NCBI GenBank assembly: GCA_029256185.1
Contig: JAQSYI010000030.1
Coordinates: forward strand, 22,203-86,202
DNA length: 64,000 nucleotides
Reading direction: 5' to 3'
Source: Paenibacillaceae bacterium
GTDB taxonomy: Bacteria > Bacillota > Bacilli > Paenibacillales > NBRC-103111
Position numbers and translations under genes: made by a program. A model generated the notes under the pieces. It did not search any database. It worked only from the letters and a program-made list of their open reading frames with translations, and had not been told where the DNA came from. Positions 45,672-53,677 of the stretch are shown piece by piece (the first letter of the stretch is position 1; every line of letters starts with the position of its first letter).

Positions 45672-46772
45672 ATGAAAATAGCGATAGCACATGATTATTT
45701 GATTCAAATGGGCGGCGCCGAGCGAGTGGTTGAAGTATTTCACAATATGTATCCCAAGGCTCCGATCTATACCACCATGTTCAATACCAGCAGTCTGCTG
45801 GATAATTTGCGGGACGCCGATATCCGGGCAACCTGGCTGCAATCCATTCCCGGCGTGGCGGGGAATTTCAAGCGGGCTCTTCCGCTGTATCCGCTGGCTA
45901 TCCGGGACCTGGACTTCAATGACTTCGATATCGTCGTCAGCTCCAGCAGCGCCTTCATGAAGAGCATCCGGGTGCCCAAGCATACCTTCCATCTGTGTTA
46001 CTGCCATACGCCCATGCGGTTTGCCTGGGACTATGATACGTACATGGAGCGGCAAACGCACCCCGGTCTGATGAAACGCCTGCTTAAGGTGTATATGAAA
46101 TATCTGAAGGAATGGGACCAGAACACCTCCCGTTTCGTCAACCAATTCGTGGCCAATTCCTCCGTGGTCCAGGAGAGAATCCGCAAGTATTACCACCGGG
46201 AGGCCGAGGTGATTTTCCCGCCCATCAACACGGCGCGCTTCATTCCCTCCGCCCGGATCGGAGATTATTATCTGATCGTTTCCCGGCTGGTCTCCTATAA
46301 GCGGATTGATCTGGCGGTGGAGGCGTTCAACCGCAACGGGCTGAAGCTGGTCATTGTGGGGGAAGGCCCCGATCTGCAGCGCTTGGCGGGTATGGCCAGG
46401 TCCAATATCCATTTTGCCGGCCGGTTGGCCGACTCGGAAGTCACCCGGATGATGGCGGAGTGCAGAGCGCTCTTGTTCCCGGGGGAAGAGGACTTCGGAA
46501 TTACGCCGCTTGAGGCCAATGCTGCCGGAAGGCCGGTGATCGCCTACGAAGCAGGCGGTGCGCTGGATACCATCATTCCTTATCAGAATGGCATCTTCTT
46601 CAAGGAGCAGCAGGTGGAGCATGTCCAGAAGGCCATTATGGAGATGGAGAATCACTCCTGGGATGTGGGCGCCATTATGGAGCATGCCCGCAAGTTTGAC
46701 GAGAAGCGCTTTGTGGAACAGTTCAAAGGGTATGTGGAAAAGGCGTATGCCCAATTTAAACGGGAAGGGTGA
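45672..46772 (+). CDS. Family 4 glycosyltransferase
   Basis: The protein has 366 residues. The N-terminus reads IAHDYLIQMGGAERVVEVFH and the donor motif EEDFGITPLEANAAGRPVIA. This subgroup often transfers mannose from GDP-mannose in EPS clusters, which would fit the ManC at the operon end; that is inference. ATG 45672 follows AAAGGGTGG. Confidence 0.9.
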   Translation: MKIAIAHDYLIQMGGAERVVEVFHNMYPKAPIYTTMFNTSSLLDNLRDADIRATWLQSIPGVAGNFKRALPLYPLAIRDLDFNDFDIVVSSSSAFMKSIRVPKHTFHLCYCHTPMRFAWDYDTYMERQTHPGLMKRLLKVYMKYLKEWDQNTSRFVNQFVANSSVVQERIRKYYHREAEVIFPPINTARFIPSARIGDYYLIVSRLVSYKRIDLAVEAFNRNGLKLVIVGEGPDLQRLAGMARSNIHFAGRLADSEVTRMMAECRALLFPGEEDFGITPLEANAAGRPVIAYEAGGALDTIIPYQNGIFFKEQQVEHVQKAIMEMENHSWDVGAIMEHARKFDEKRFVEQFKGYVEKAYAQFKREG

Positions 46773-46777
46773 GGCAA

Positions 46778-48106
46778 ATGAAGCTGACGGTCATTGGAAC
46801 GGGGTATGTGGGGCTGGTCTCCGGCGTGTGCTTCGCACAAATGGGCCACCAGGTTGTATGCGTGGATAAGGATGAGCGCAAGATTGCCAAGCTCAATAAC
46901 GGGCAATCTCCAATCTACGAGCCGGGAATCGAAGCGTTGATCACCCAGAATATGGAGGTGGGGCGGCTGCGGTTCTCCACTCATCTGGCTACGGCGGTCC
47001 GCTTCTCCGATATTATCATGATTGCTGTGGGAACCCCCTCCTTGCCCAACGGGGAGGCGGATCTGAGCCAGGTGTACGAATCAGCTGCCGAAATCGGCGA
47101 AGCCATGGACCGGTATAAGATTATTGTGACCAAAAGTACGGTTCCTGTAGGAACCAATGAACGGATCAAGTCGATTATCTCCAATCATACGGATCTGGCC
47201 TTCGATATTGCGTCTGTCCCCGAATTTTTGCGGGAGGGAACCGCGATTGAGGATACGCTGCACCCGGACCGGATTATTATCGGGATGGAGAACAAGATGA
47301 TCCGTCATGCCATGATCAAGCTGCACCACTCTTTCACGGAGAATATCCATGTCACGGATATCCGCAGCGCCGAAATGATCAAATACGCCTCCAATGCCTT
47401 CTTGGCCACCAAAATCTCCTTTATTAATGAAATAGCCAATATTTGCGAGAAGGTTGGAGCGGATGTGGGCGAAGTGGCGATGGGGATGGGGCTTGATAAA
47501 AGAATCGGCGCCTCCTTCCTCCAGGCTGGAATCGGTTATGGAGGCTCCTGCTTCCCGAAGGATACCAAGGCGCTTATTCAAATCGCCGGCAATTTTAACT
47601 ATGACTTCAAGCTGCTCCATTCCGTCGTGGAAGTGAATACCAGCCAGCGCAACAAGATCGTTGCCAGGCTGCAGGAAACCCTGCCCCAACTGAATGGCGC
47701 CCATATCGCCATATGGGGGCTGGCCTTCAAGCCGGATACGGATGATATCCGGGATTCACCCGCCTTCGATATCGTAGAAGCGCTGCTCAGGCAAGGTGCC
47801 AAGCTGCGGTTGTATGATCCGGTTGCAGCCGATAACTTCCGCGCCAAATTGGATCATCCGGGCATCCATTGGAGCCAGAATGCCATGGAGGCGGTATACG
47901 GCTGCGATGCCGTCTGCTTGCTTACGGATTGGAAGGAATTCAAGGAGATCGACCTCCAGCGGGTATCCGCCTACATGAAGCGGCCGCTGATGATCGACGG
48001 CCGGAATGCCTATCCCCGCAGCAGAGTGGAAGGAAGCGGACTGGAGTACCATTCCATCGGACGGCCGCACATCCGTTCTGCAATGTCCAAGCGAAGCGCC
48101 ATCTGA
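46778..48106 (+). CDS. ugd: UDP-glucose 6-dehydrogenase
   Basis: The protein has 442 residues. NAD-binding GTGYVGLVSGVCFAQMGHQV at the N-terminus and the catalytic cysteine at 258 in GIGYGGSCFPKDTKAL; the last domain binds UDP-glucose. Oxidises UDP-glucose to UDP-glucuronate, so the polymer probably carries acidic GlcA units. Uses the GalU product encoded earlier in the operon. Confidence 0.95.
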   Translation: MKLTVIGTGYVGLVSGVCFAQMGHQVVCVDKDERKIAKLNNGQSPIYEPGIEALITQNMEVGRLRFSTHLATAVRFSDIIMIAVGTPSLPNGEADLSQVYESAAEIGEAMDRYKIIVTKSTVPVGTNERIKSIISNHTDLAFDIASVPEFLREGTAIEDTLHPDRIIIGMENKMIRHAMIKLHHSFTENIHVTDIRSAEMIKYASNAFLATKISFINEIANICEKVGADVGEVAMGMGLDKRIGASFLQAGIGYGGSCFPKDTKALIQIAGNFNYDFKLLHSVVEVNTSQRNKIVARLQETLPQLNGAHIAIWGLAFKPDTDDIRDSPAFDIVEALLRQGAKLRLYDPVAADNFRAKLDHPGIHWSQNAMEAVYGCDAVCLLTDWKEFKEIDLQRVSAYMKRPLMIDGRNAYPRSRVEGSGLEYHSIGRPHIRSAMSKRSAI

Positions 48107-48143
48107 TTCATACTATTACTAATATAGAGGAGTGGAAGAGAAG

Positions 48144-49523
48144 ATGAAGATGATCCTGTTATCCGGCGGTTCAGGCAAGCGGTTGTGGCCATTATCCAAC
48201 GATTTGCGGTCCAAGCAGTTTCTGAAGGTTTTGGCTGATCCCAATGGCCAACCGGAATCGATGGTGCAGCGGGTATGGCGGCAACTGGATGAAGCGGGAC
48301 TTTGCGGTTCTTCTTATATCGCTACAGGCAAATCCCAAATTGATATGATTCAGAATCAACTGGGCCACAAGGTTCCCATATTGGCCGAGCCGGAGCGCCG
48401 CGATACCTTCCCGGCCATTGCTCTGGCCGCCTCATATCTGTATTCTGTCGAAGGTGTGTCTGAGGATGAAGCCGTAGCCGTGCTTCCGGTGGATCCTTAT
48501 GTAGAAACGGAATTTTTCCATACGGTGGGCAGACTGGAGCGGGTGCTGGAGGAATCCGGAGCCAACCTGGCGCTGATCGGGGTAGTGCCGAACATACCGT
48601 CCGAGAAGTACGGGTACATTGTTCCCGCGGCGGCGCACGGTGATCCTGCGTCGGGAAGCTACCGCATGGTAGACAGCTTTAAGGAGAAGCCGGAACGCGC
48701 CGAGGCTGAGCAGTTGCTTGCCGAAGATGCTTTATGGAACTGCGGCGTTTTTGCCTTCAAGCTGGGTTATCTGGTGGATCTGATGCGCAAAGTGGGCTTG
48801 CCGCTGCAATATGAGGAGCTGCTCAAGAGCTATCCCCTGCTGCCCAAGATCAGCTTTGACTATGAGGTGGTGGAGAAAGAACGGAAGATCGCGGTGCTGC
48901 CTTATTCCGGGTACTGGAAGGACCTGGGGACCTGGAATACACTTACGGAGGAGATGGCCGCGGCGCAGATCGGCAAAGGACTGGTCACAGGCGCTTCCGA
49001 GGACACTCATCTGCTGAATGAACTGGATATTCCCGTTGTGGTTATGGGTGTGCCAGGCGTAGTGGTAGCCGCCAGCCCGGACGGAATTCTCGTTACCAGC
49101 AAGGAAGCAAGTCCCGGGATCAAGAATGTGGTGGGAGCCTTCGAGCAGCGTCCCATGTACGAGGAGCGCAGATGGGGCCATTACCGGGTCATTGATTACC
49201 TGAAGTACAAGGACGGCAATGAAGTCCTGACCAAGCGGATCTTCATTGAAGCGGGCCGCAACATCAGCTACCAGTTTCACCGCAAGCGCAGTGAAATTTG
49301 GACGATTATCAGCGGTAACGGGGAGATCGTGCTAAACGAGCTGCACTACAAAGTAAAGGCCGGAGACGTGGTCCGGATACCTGATGGAACCCGCCACAGC
49401 ATTCTTGCTACAACCGATCTGGAACTGATCGAGGTGCAGACCGGTTCGGAGCTGGTGGAGGAGGACAATATCCGGGTATGCTTCTCCTGGTCGGAGATCG
49501 AGCTGCGGCAGAACATTTCGTAA
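48144..49523 (+). CDS. manC: Mannose-1-phosphate guanylyltransferase with C-terminal cupin (ManC type)
   Basis: The protein has 459 residues. The nucleotidyltransferase signature reads ILLSGGSGKRLWPLSNDLRS (usual form GGSGTRLWPLS; here Lys replaces Thr), with FKEKPERAEAEQLL and a KDLGTW motif. A C-terminal cupin (about 360-455; YQFHRKRSEIWTIISGNGEI, RIPDGTRHSI) resembles the type II mannose-6-phosphate isomerase domain. Makes GDP-mannose for the glycosyltransferases. Last gene of the EPS operon, followed by a terminator. ATG 48144 was taken; GTG 48132 overlaps the ribosome site. Confidence 0.92.
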   Translation: MKMILLSGGSGKRLWPLSNDLRSKQFLKVLADPNGQPESMVQRVWRQLDEAGLCGSSYIATGKSQIDMIQNQLGHKVPILAEPERRDTFPAIALAASYLYSVEGVSEDEAVAVLPVDPYVETEFFHTVGRLERVLEESGANLALIGVVPNIPSEKYGYIVPAAAHGDPASGSYRMVDSFKEKPERAEAEQLLAEDALWNCGVFAFKLGYLVDLMRKVGLPLQYEELLKSYPLLPKISFDYEVVEKERKIAVLPYSGYWKDLGTWNTLTEEMAAAQIGKGLVTGASEDTHLLNELDIPVVVMGVPGVVVAASPDGILVTSKEASPGIKNVVGAFEQRPMYEERRWGHYRVIDYLKYKDGNEVLTKRIFIEAGRNISYQFHRKRSEIWTIISGNGEIVLNELHYKVKAGDVVRIPDGTRHSILATTDLELIEVQTGSELVEEDNIRVCFSWSEIELRQNIS

Positions 49524-49570
49524 GGCAGGGAGCAGACTGTGCAGCGTTCTTCCACTCACTCATCTGCATA

Positions 49571-49607
49571 AAAACCGCCAAAGGCCTTGTCCTTGCGGCG
49601 GTTTTTT
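49571..49607 (+). terminator. Terminator closing the EPS operon
   Basis: AAAACCGCC pairs with GGCGGTTTT, inner AAGG/CCTT pair, then a six-base T-run. It separates the EPS operon from the rpmG promoter. I see no gene between 49524 and 49908. Confidence 0.9.
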
Positions 49608-49794
49608 GGAGCTTTTTTATATCCGCTGCCCGCAGAAAACAATATGGCGCAAGCCTGGAGAGGCGGGAGGCTGCTGTGTTTTTTTGGTTTTCTATCAGAT
49701 CCCGGGGTTTATATACCAATTTTGTGCCAATAATAGAGGAGAGTTGGATGCCGCGGCCGGTTAATCCGCAGATTGCAATTTGTCAAATGCTTTC

Positions 49795-49823
49795 TTGACA
49801 CGGATTTTCTGCTGTGATAGAAT
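49795..49823 (+). promoter_or_regulatory. Sigma-A promoter of rpmG-secE-nusG
   Basis: TTGACA (49795-49800), 17-base spacer, TAGAAT (49818-49823). A near-consensus promoter about 85 bases ahead of rpmG. Confidence 0.88.
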
Positions 49824-49854
49824 CTTTTAGTGACCCTAAATTGTTAAGGCTAGT

Positions 49855-49898
49855 CCCAGACAATCAGGGTTCTTTACTTAGTTCAGGTTGTCTATGGG
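49855..49898 (+). promoter_or_regulatory. Leader hairpin touching the rpmG ribosome site
   Basis: CCCAGACAA (49855-49863) can pair with TTGTCT and the GGG at 49896-49898 across a two-base bulge. The GGG is part of the rpmG ribosome site GGGAGGTG, so this stem could limit rpmG translation. Confidence 0.4.
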
Positions 49899-49908
49899 AG
49901 GTGTAAAC

Positions 49909-50058
49909 ATGCGGGTTATCGTTACTTTGGCTTGCACAAACTGCAAACAACGGAACTATACATCCAACAAGAACAAGCGGAACAATCCCGACCGCATGGA
50001 GATGAAGAAGTATTGCAAGTTTTGCAATGAACAAACTCTCCATCGCGAAACGCGGTAA
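49909..50058 (+). CDS. rpmG: 50S ribosomal protein L33, zinc-binding form
   Basis: The protein has 49 residues: MRVIVTLACTNCKQRNYTSN at the start and KYCKFCNEQTLHRETR at the end. Two CxxC pairs mark the zinc-containing (C+) form, which is normally replaced by a cysteine-free paralogue under zinc starvation. GGGAGGTG five bases upstream. First gene of rpmG-secE-nusG. Confidence 0.97.
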   Translation: MRVIVTLACTNCKQRNYTSNKNKRNNPDRMEMKKYCKFCNEQTLHRETR

Positions 50059-50076
50059 GGTTTTGGAGGTGTAGTC

Positions 50077-50289
50077 GTGGCTTTTGTAGACAAAATGAAG
50101 CGCAGCTTCGGTTCGTTCTTTGGTTTTTTCAGAGACGCATGGTCCGAGCTGAGGAAAGTCAAATGGCCTACCAGAAAAGAAATGATCAGCTATACGCTGG
50201 TTGTTATCGGTACGGTCCTTTTCGTTACCCTGTACTTCTATGTGCTCGATCTTGGCCTCTCCAGACTGATTCGACTGGTTACTGAATAA
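50077..50289 (+). CDS. secE: Preprotein translocase subunit SecE
   Basis: The protein has 70 residues: an amphipathic N-terminal part with the conserved AWSELRKVKWPTRKEMI and one membrane helix (YTLVVIGTVLFVTLYFYVLD). Essential subunit clamping SecY. GTG start behind GGAGGTG. The stop shares a base with the next start (TAATG). Confidence 0.96.
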   Translation: MAFVDKMKRSFGSFFGFFRDAWSELRKVKWPTRKEMISYTLVVIGTVLFVTLYFYVLDLGLSRLIRLVTE

Positions 50290-50840
50290 TGGTGGTCAGC
50301 GTAGAAATGGAAAAGAGATGGTATGTCGTCCACACGTATTCGGGCTACGAAAACAAAGTGAAGGCGAACTTGGAAAAGCGCGTCGAATCCATGAACATGC
50401 AGGATAAGATCTTCCGCGTGCTTGTCCCTACTGAAGAAGAGGTAGTGAACAAGGACGGCAAGAAGAAAACGGTCCAGCGCAAGGTGTATCCGGGGTATGT
50501 GCTGGTCGAGATGATCCAGACGGACGAGTCATGGTATGTGGTCCGCAATACGCCGGGTGTTACTGGCTTTGTCGGTTCAACAGGCTCCGGCTCCAAGCCG
50601 ACTGCCCTGCTTCCCGAGGAAGTGGAATCCATTCTCAAGCATATGGGGATGGAGGAACCGAAGCCGAAGATTGACTTTGAGCTCAAAGAAATGGTCCGTG
50701 TCAAAGTGGGTCCTTTCGCCAACTTTGTCGGCTCTGTGGAGGAGATTCTTCCGGAGAAGATGAAGCTGAAGGTTCATGTCAACATGTTCGGCAGGGAAAC
50801 GCCGCTTGAGTTGGATTTCACTCAAGTGGAGAAAGTATAA
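50289..50840 (+). CDS. nusG: Transcription termination/antitermination factor NusG
   Basis: The protein has 183 residues from ATG 50289. The family usually begins at MEKRWYVVHTYSGYENKVKA, which is ATG 50307, so the true start may be six codons later; neither ATG has a strong ribosome site and translation is probably coupled to secE. The NGN domain spans 1-115 and the KOW domain follows VKVGPFANFVGSVEEILPEK. Binds RNA polymerase, controls pausing. Confidence 0.96.
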   Translation: MVVSVEMEKRWYVVHTYSGYENKVKANLEKRVESMNMQDKIFRVLVPTEEEVVNKDGKKKTVQRKVYPGYVLVEMIQTDESWYVVRNTPGVTGFVGSTGSGSKPTALLPEEVESILKHMGMEEPKPKIDFELKEMVRVKVGPFANFVGSVEEILPEKMKLKVHVNMFGRETPLELDFTQVEKV

Positions 50841-50986
50841 ATAGATCCATGGCTTGCAATTGGAGAGCTTCTTACGGAGTTTTCCGAGAGGCAGCTGCTG
50901 TGACACACACGGCAGTGTGGATTCTGCTCCGGACTGTCCTTGCGGCAGGCTGGTGTTTGCGGCTAACGCATCTCGCGTTCTCCGCG

Positions 50987-51016
50987 GTGGGAGGGGCAGC
51001 ACCCCATCTGTACCAC
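50987..51016 (+). promoter_or_regulatory. Probable L1-binding hairpin in the rplK-rplA leader
   Basis: GTGG and CCAC close an outer stem around GGGG-CAGCA-CCCC, with unpaired GA and ATCTGTA. The GTGGGAG...ACCAC layout resembles the ribosomal protein L1 target in L11-L1 operon leaders, as I remember it. It would let L1 repress its own operon. The rest of the 201-base nusG-rplK gap shows no gene. Confidence 0.55.
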
Positions 51017-51041
51017 ATTACGGCAAGGAGGTGTCTCTACA

Positions 51042-51467
51042 ATGGCAAAGAAAGTTATCAAATTGGTCAAGCTTCAAGTTAACGCAGGTAAAGCGAATCC
51101 GGCACCGCCTATCGGCCCGGCTCTGGGTCAAGCAGGCGTGAACATTATGGCTTTCTGTAAAGAGTTCAATGCTCGCACAGCCGATCAAGCCGGTCTTATC
51201 ATCCCGGTTGTCATCACGGTTTACGAGGACCGCTCCTTTACATTCGAAACCAAAACTCCGCCCGCAGCCGTACTGCTTCGCGTAGCCGCCAATGTCCCCA
51301 AAGGATCCGGTGAGCCCAACAAGAAGAAAGTGGCAACCCTGAAGCGTGCGAAAGTACGTGAAATTGCCGAGCAAAAAATGCCCGACCTGAATGCGGCATC
51401 CGTGGAAGCGGCTATGCGCATGGTTGAAGGTACCGCCCGCAGCATGGGCATTGTGATTGAAGACTAG
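51042..51467 (+). CDS. rplK: 50S ribosomal protein L11
   Basis: The protein has 141 residues. Opens MAKKVIKLVKLQVNAGKANP with the proline-rich PAPPIGPALGQAGVNIM; the C-terminal rRNA-binding domain ends AAMRMVEGTARSMGIVIED. Part of the GTPase-associated centre and needed for the stringent response (RelA). AGGAGGTG upstream. Confidence 0.97.
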   Translation: MAKKVIKLVKLQVNAGKANPAPPIGPALGQAGVNIMAFCKEFNARTADQAGLIIPVVITVYEDRSFTFETKTPPAAVLLRVAANVPKGSGEPNKKKVATLKRAKVREIAEQKMPDLNAASVEAAMRMVEGTARSMGIVIED

Positions 51468-51526
51468 GTTTTTTGTTGTACCAGTGGGAGGATATTCCGC
51501 TAACACCACAAAGGAGGACTATTCAG

Positions 51527-52219
51527 ATGCCTAAACACGGTAAGAAATACGCCGAAGCGGCCAAGAATGTGAATGCAGAAGCATTCTATGAATCCGCTGA
51601 AGCTGTTGAACTCGTGAAGAAGATGGCTACTGCCAAGTTCGACGAAACCGTTGAGGTTGCCGTTCGGCTGGGCGTAGATTCGAAGAAACAGGATCAGGCT
51701 GTGCGCGGCGTGGTTGTACTGCCTCACGGCACAGGTAAAACCAAGCGCGTTCTGGTATTCGCAAAAGGCGACAAGGCGAAGGAAGCCGAAGCGGCCGGCG
51801 CGGATTTCGTGGGCGATGCCGATATGATCAACAAGATCCAGCAAGGCTGGTTCGACTTTGATGTTTGCGTGGCGACACCGGACATGATGAGCGAAGTAGG
51901 TAAGCTGGGACGTCTGCTCGGCGGTAAAGGTTTGATGCCTAACCCCAAGGCAGGCACCGTAACTTTCGACGTAACCAAAGCGGTTCAGGAAATCAAAGCC
52001 GGTAAAATCGAGTACCGTCTCGACAAAGCCGGTCAAATTCACGCTCCCATCGGTAAAGTCTCCTTTGACTCCGTGAAGCTGAGCGAGAACCTGAAGGCTC
52101 TTATCGATGCGCTGGTGCGTGCTAAACCGGCTGCAGCGAAGGGCGTTTATCTGAAGAGCGCCGCGGTGTCCTCCACAATGGGACCAAGCGTCAAGCTTAA
52201 CCTGGCTAACTTCCGGTAA
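51527..52219 (+). CDS. rplA: 50S ribosomal protein L1
   Basis: The protein has 230 residues from ATG 51527 (MPKHGKKYAEAAKNV), which has AAAGGAGG upstream; the open frame extends 18 codons further but lacks family sequence. Contains VVLPHGTGKTKRVLVFAKG and LGRLLGGKGLMPNPKAGTVT. Forms the L1 stalk near the E site and acts as translational repressor of its operon. Confidence 0.97.
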   Translation: MPKHGKKYAEAAKNVNAEAFYESAEAVELVKKMATAKFDETVEVAVRLGVDSKKQDQAVRGVVVLPHGTGKTKRVLVFAKGDKAKEAEAAGADFVGDADMINKIQQGWFDFDVCVATPDMMSEVGKLGRLLGGKGLMPNPKAGTVTFDVTKAVQEIKAGKIEYRLDKAGQIHAPIGKVSFDSVKLSENLKALIDALVRAKPAAAKGVYLKSAAVSSTMGPSVKLNLANFR

Positions 52220-52229
52220 AATTTCGCAT

Positions 52230-52259
52230 TTGACTTACGCGCCTCGGACATGGTAATAT
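52230..52259 (+). promoter_or_regulatory. Sigma-A promoter of rplJ-rplL
   Basis: TTGACT (52230-52235), 18-base spacer, TAATAT (52254-52259), just after the rplA stop. Gives a leader of about 345 bases. Confidence 0.7.
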
Positions 52260-52282
52260 GGATGAGGTTTTCAAATTGAATA

Positions 52283-52335
52283 TGCTGGCCGTAGACAGCA
52301 GGTGCCGTTTGGCTTAATTTCCTGCCGAGGTGTTA
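52283..52335 (+). promoter_or_regulatory. Ribosomal protein L10 leader (L10 or L10-L12 complex binding site)
   Basis: The conserved element CTGGCCGTAGACAGCAGGTG, followed by a short stem and TTAATTTCCTGCCGAGGTG, matches the L10 leader known upstream of Bacillus rplJ. Binding of the L10-L12 complex would favour the attenuator at 52384. Confidence 0.85.
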
Positions 52336-52383
52336 TGATATAGATCGGGATTTGCTTGTGCAATTTCTTGAATCGACTCCATC

Positions 52384-52416
52384 ATGCCTTCGTAAAGTCT
52401 GCGAAGGCATTTTCTT
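52384..52416 (+). terminator. Attenuator of the rplJ-rplL operon
   Basis: ATGCCTTCG pairs perfectly with CGAAGGCAT, followed by TTTTCTT. It lies between the L10 leader and the tandem hairpin array, about 195 bases ahead of rplJ. Confidence 0.88.
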
Positions 52417-52480
52417 ATGCCTTCAGTAGCGTGGGTTGGACGTGGTCGCTGGCAGTGCTCACGAAGTCAGTTTTGCTTTA

Positions 52481-52594
52481 GTTTACGAAGAAAGTTTTGT
52501 CTCGGACAAAACTCAGTAGTGCTTACGAAGAAAGTTTTGCCTACGGCAAAACTCAGCAGTGCTTACGAAGAAAGTTTTGTCTCCGACAAAACTC
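52481..52594 (+). repeat. 40-nt tandem repeat of hairpins ahead of rplJ
   Basis: Three units start at 52481, 52521 and 52561 (the third partial). Each has TTACGAAGAAAGTTTTG, then a three-base loop and a matching right arm. The stems are AGTTTTGTC/GACAAAACT, AGTTTTGCC/GGCAAAACT and AGTTTTGTC/GACAAAACT, so one T-A pair in units 1 and 3 is C-G in unit 2. A degenerate copy (GTGCTCACGAAG, then CAGTTTTG) lies at 52456-52480. The third unit ends directly before the rplJ ribosome site AGGAGGTG. No spacers, so not a CRISPR array. Confidence 0.92.
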
Positions 52595-52610
52595 TTAGGA
52601 GGTGTAACGA

Positions 52611-53102
52611 ATGCCAAATGCAACTGTATTAGCAGAAAAGCAACAACTGGTCAGCGAGGTGACAGCCAAGCTGCAAGGAAGCGCCTGTACCGTTGTTGCC
52701 GACTATCGCGGCTTAAGCGTTGCCCAGGTTACTCTACTGCGCAAGAACCTCCGCGAAGCGGGCGTTGAATTTCAAGTGCTGAAGAACTCCCTGGTGCGCC
52801 GCGCCACAGCCGAAGCGAATCTGAGCGAGTTGGATTCCGTCCTTACTGGTCCTACAGCTATTGCTTTCAGTACGGATGTTGTCGCTCCTGCGAAGATTCT
52901 GGCAGAGTTCGCGAAGAAGAATGACAAGTTGGAAATCAAGGGCGGCGTTGTCGAAGGACGCGTTGTCGATCAAGCTCAAATCAAGGCGTTGGCTGATCTG
53001 CCTTCCCGCGACGGCCTTCTGTCCATGCTGCTTAGCGTACTTCAAGCTCCTATCCGGAACTTCGCCCTTGCGGTTAAGGCCGTTGCTGAGAAGGAAGCTT
53101 AA
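52611..53102 (+). CDS. rplJ: 50S ribosomal protein L10
   Basis: The protein has 163 residues. Begins MPNATVLAEKQQLVSEVTAK and contains VVADYRGLSVAQVTLLRKNL and VLKNSLVRRA. The C-terminal helix binds L7/L12 dimers. Anchors the stalk; also the autogenous regulator acting on the leader described above. Ribosome site AGGAGGTG abuts the hairpin array. Confidence 0.97.
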   Translation: MPNATVLAEKQQLVSEVTAKLQGSACTVVADYRGLSVAQVTLLRKNLREAGVEFQVLKNSLVRRATAEANLSELDSVLTGPTAIAFSTDVVAPAKILAEFAKKNDKLEIKGGVVEGRVVDQAQIKALADLPSRDGLLSMLLSVLQAPIRNFALAVKAVAEKEA

Positions 53103-53221
53103 GAACAAATTCCAACAAAGGGAAGCTTATGCGATGTAGCTTATACTCCGCATGCTTTTCCGGGGATTGTACGAAAAGAAATGAACCTAAATCTGCGTTA
53201 TCCAATATAGGAGGTTTAACC

Positions 53222-53584
53222 ATGAGCAAAGAGCAAATTATTGAAGCCATTAAAGGCATGACCGTTCTGGACCTGAACGATCTGGTTAAAGCAATTGAAG
53301 AAGAATTCGGCGTAACTGCAGCAGCTCCTACCGTTGTAGGCGCAGTAGCAGCAGCACCGGTTGAAGAAGAGCAAACCGAATTTGACGTAATCCTGGCCGC
53401 TGCAGGCGCTTCCAAGATCAACGTTATCAAGGTTGTCCGCGAAATCACCGGTCTGGGCCTGAAAGAAGCTAAGGACCTGGTTGACGGCGCACCTAAGCCT
53501 GTTAAAGAAAAAGTCAGCAAGGAAGAAGCTGAAGCTGTTAAGGCTAAGCTTGCTGATGCTGGCGCAACTGTTGAAGTTAAGTAA
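53222..53584 (+). CDS. rplL: 50S ribosomal protein L7/L12
   Basis: The protein has 120 residues, the normal length, from ATG 53222 with AGGAGG upstream. N-terminal dimerisation part (KEQIIEAIKGMTVLDLNDLV), alanine-rich hinge, and C-terminal factor-binding domain (VIKVVREITGLGLKEAKDLV). The frame is open 31 codons upstream without family sequence. Confidence 0.97.
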   Translation: MSKEQIIEAIKGMTVLDLNDLVKAIEEEFGVTAAAPTVVGAVAAAPVEEEQTEFDVILAAAGASKINVIKVVREITGLGLKEAKDLVDGAPKPVKEKVSKEEAEAVKAKLADAGATVEVK

Positions 53585-53601
53585 TCGAAGCTTTCATTTA
53601 T

Positions 53602-53634
53602 ACAGACCCCTTGAAGTTTCTTCAAGGGGTCTGT
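53602..53634 (+). terminator. Perfect 15-bp hairpin after rplL
   Basis: ACAGACCCCTTGAAG pairs exactly with CTTCAAGGGGTCTGT around TTT. No T-run follows (GCTGTTGG), so it may be a weak terminator or an RNA-processing and stability element that sets the rplL to ybxB ratio. Confidence 0.65.
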
Positions 53635-53677
53635 GCTGTTGGCAGACTGCTATGATGATAAGGGGGAACGGCTGGCC

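Noticed and set aside
49478..49798. Open frame of 106 codons between manC and rpmG
   Set aside because: It overlaps the manC end, the terminator and the approach to the rpmG promoter; no ribosome site and no conserved pattern.
52417..52768. Small plus-strand open frames in the 40-nt repeat region, and the idea of a CRISPR array
   Set aside because: The frames simply translate the repeats and overlap rplJ. The repeats are directly tandem with no unique spacers, so they are not CRISPR.
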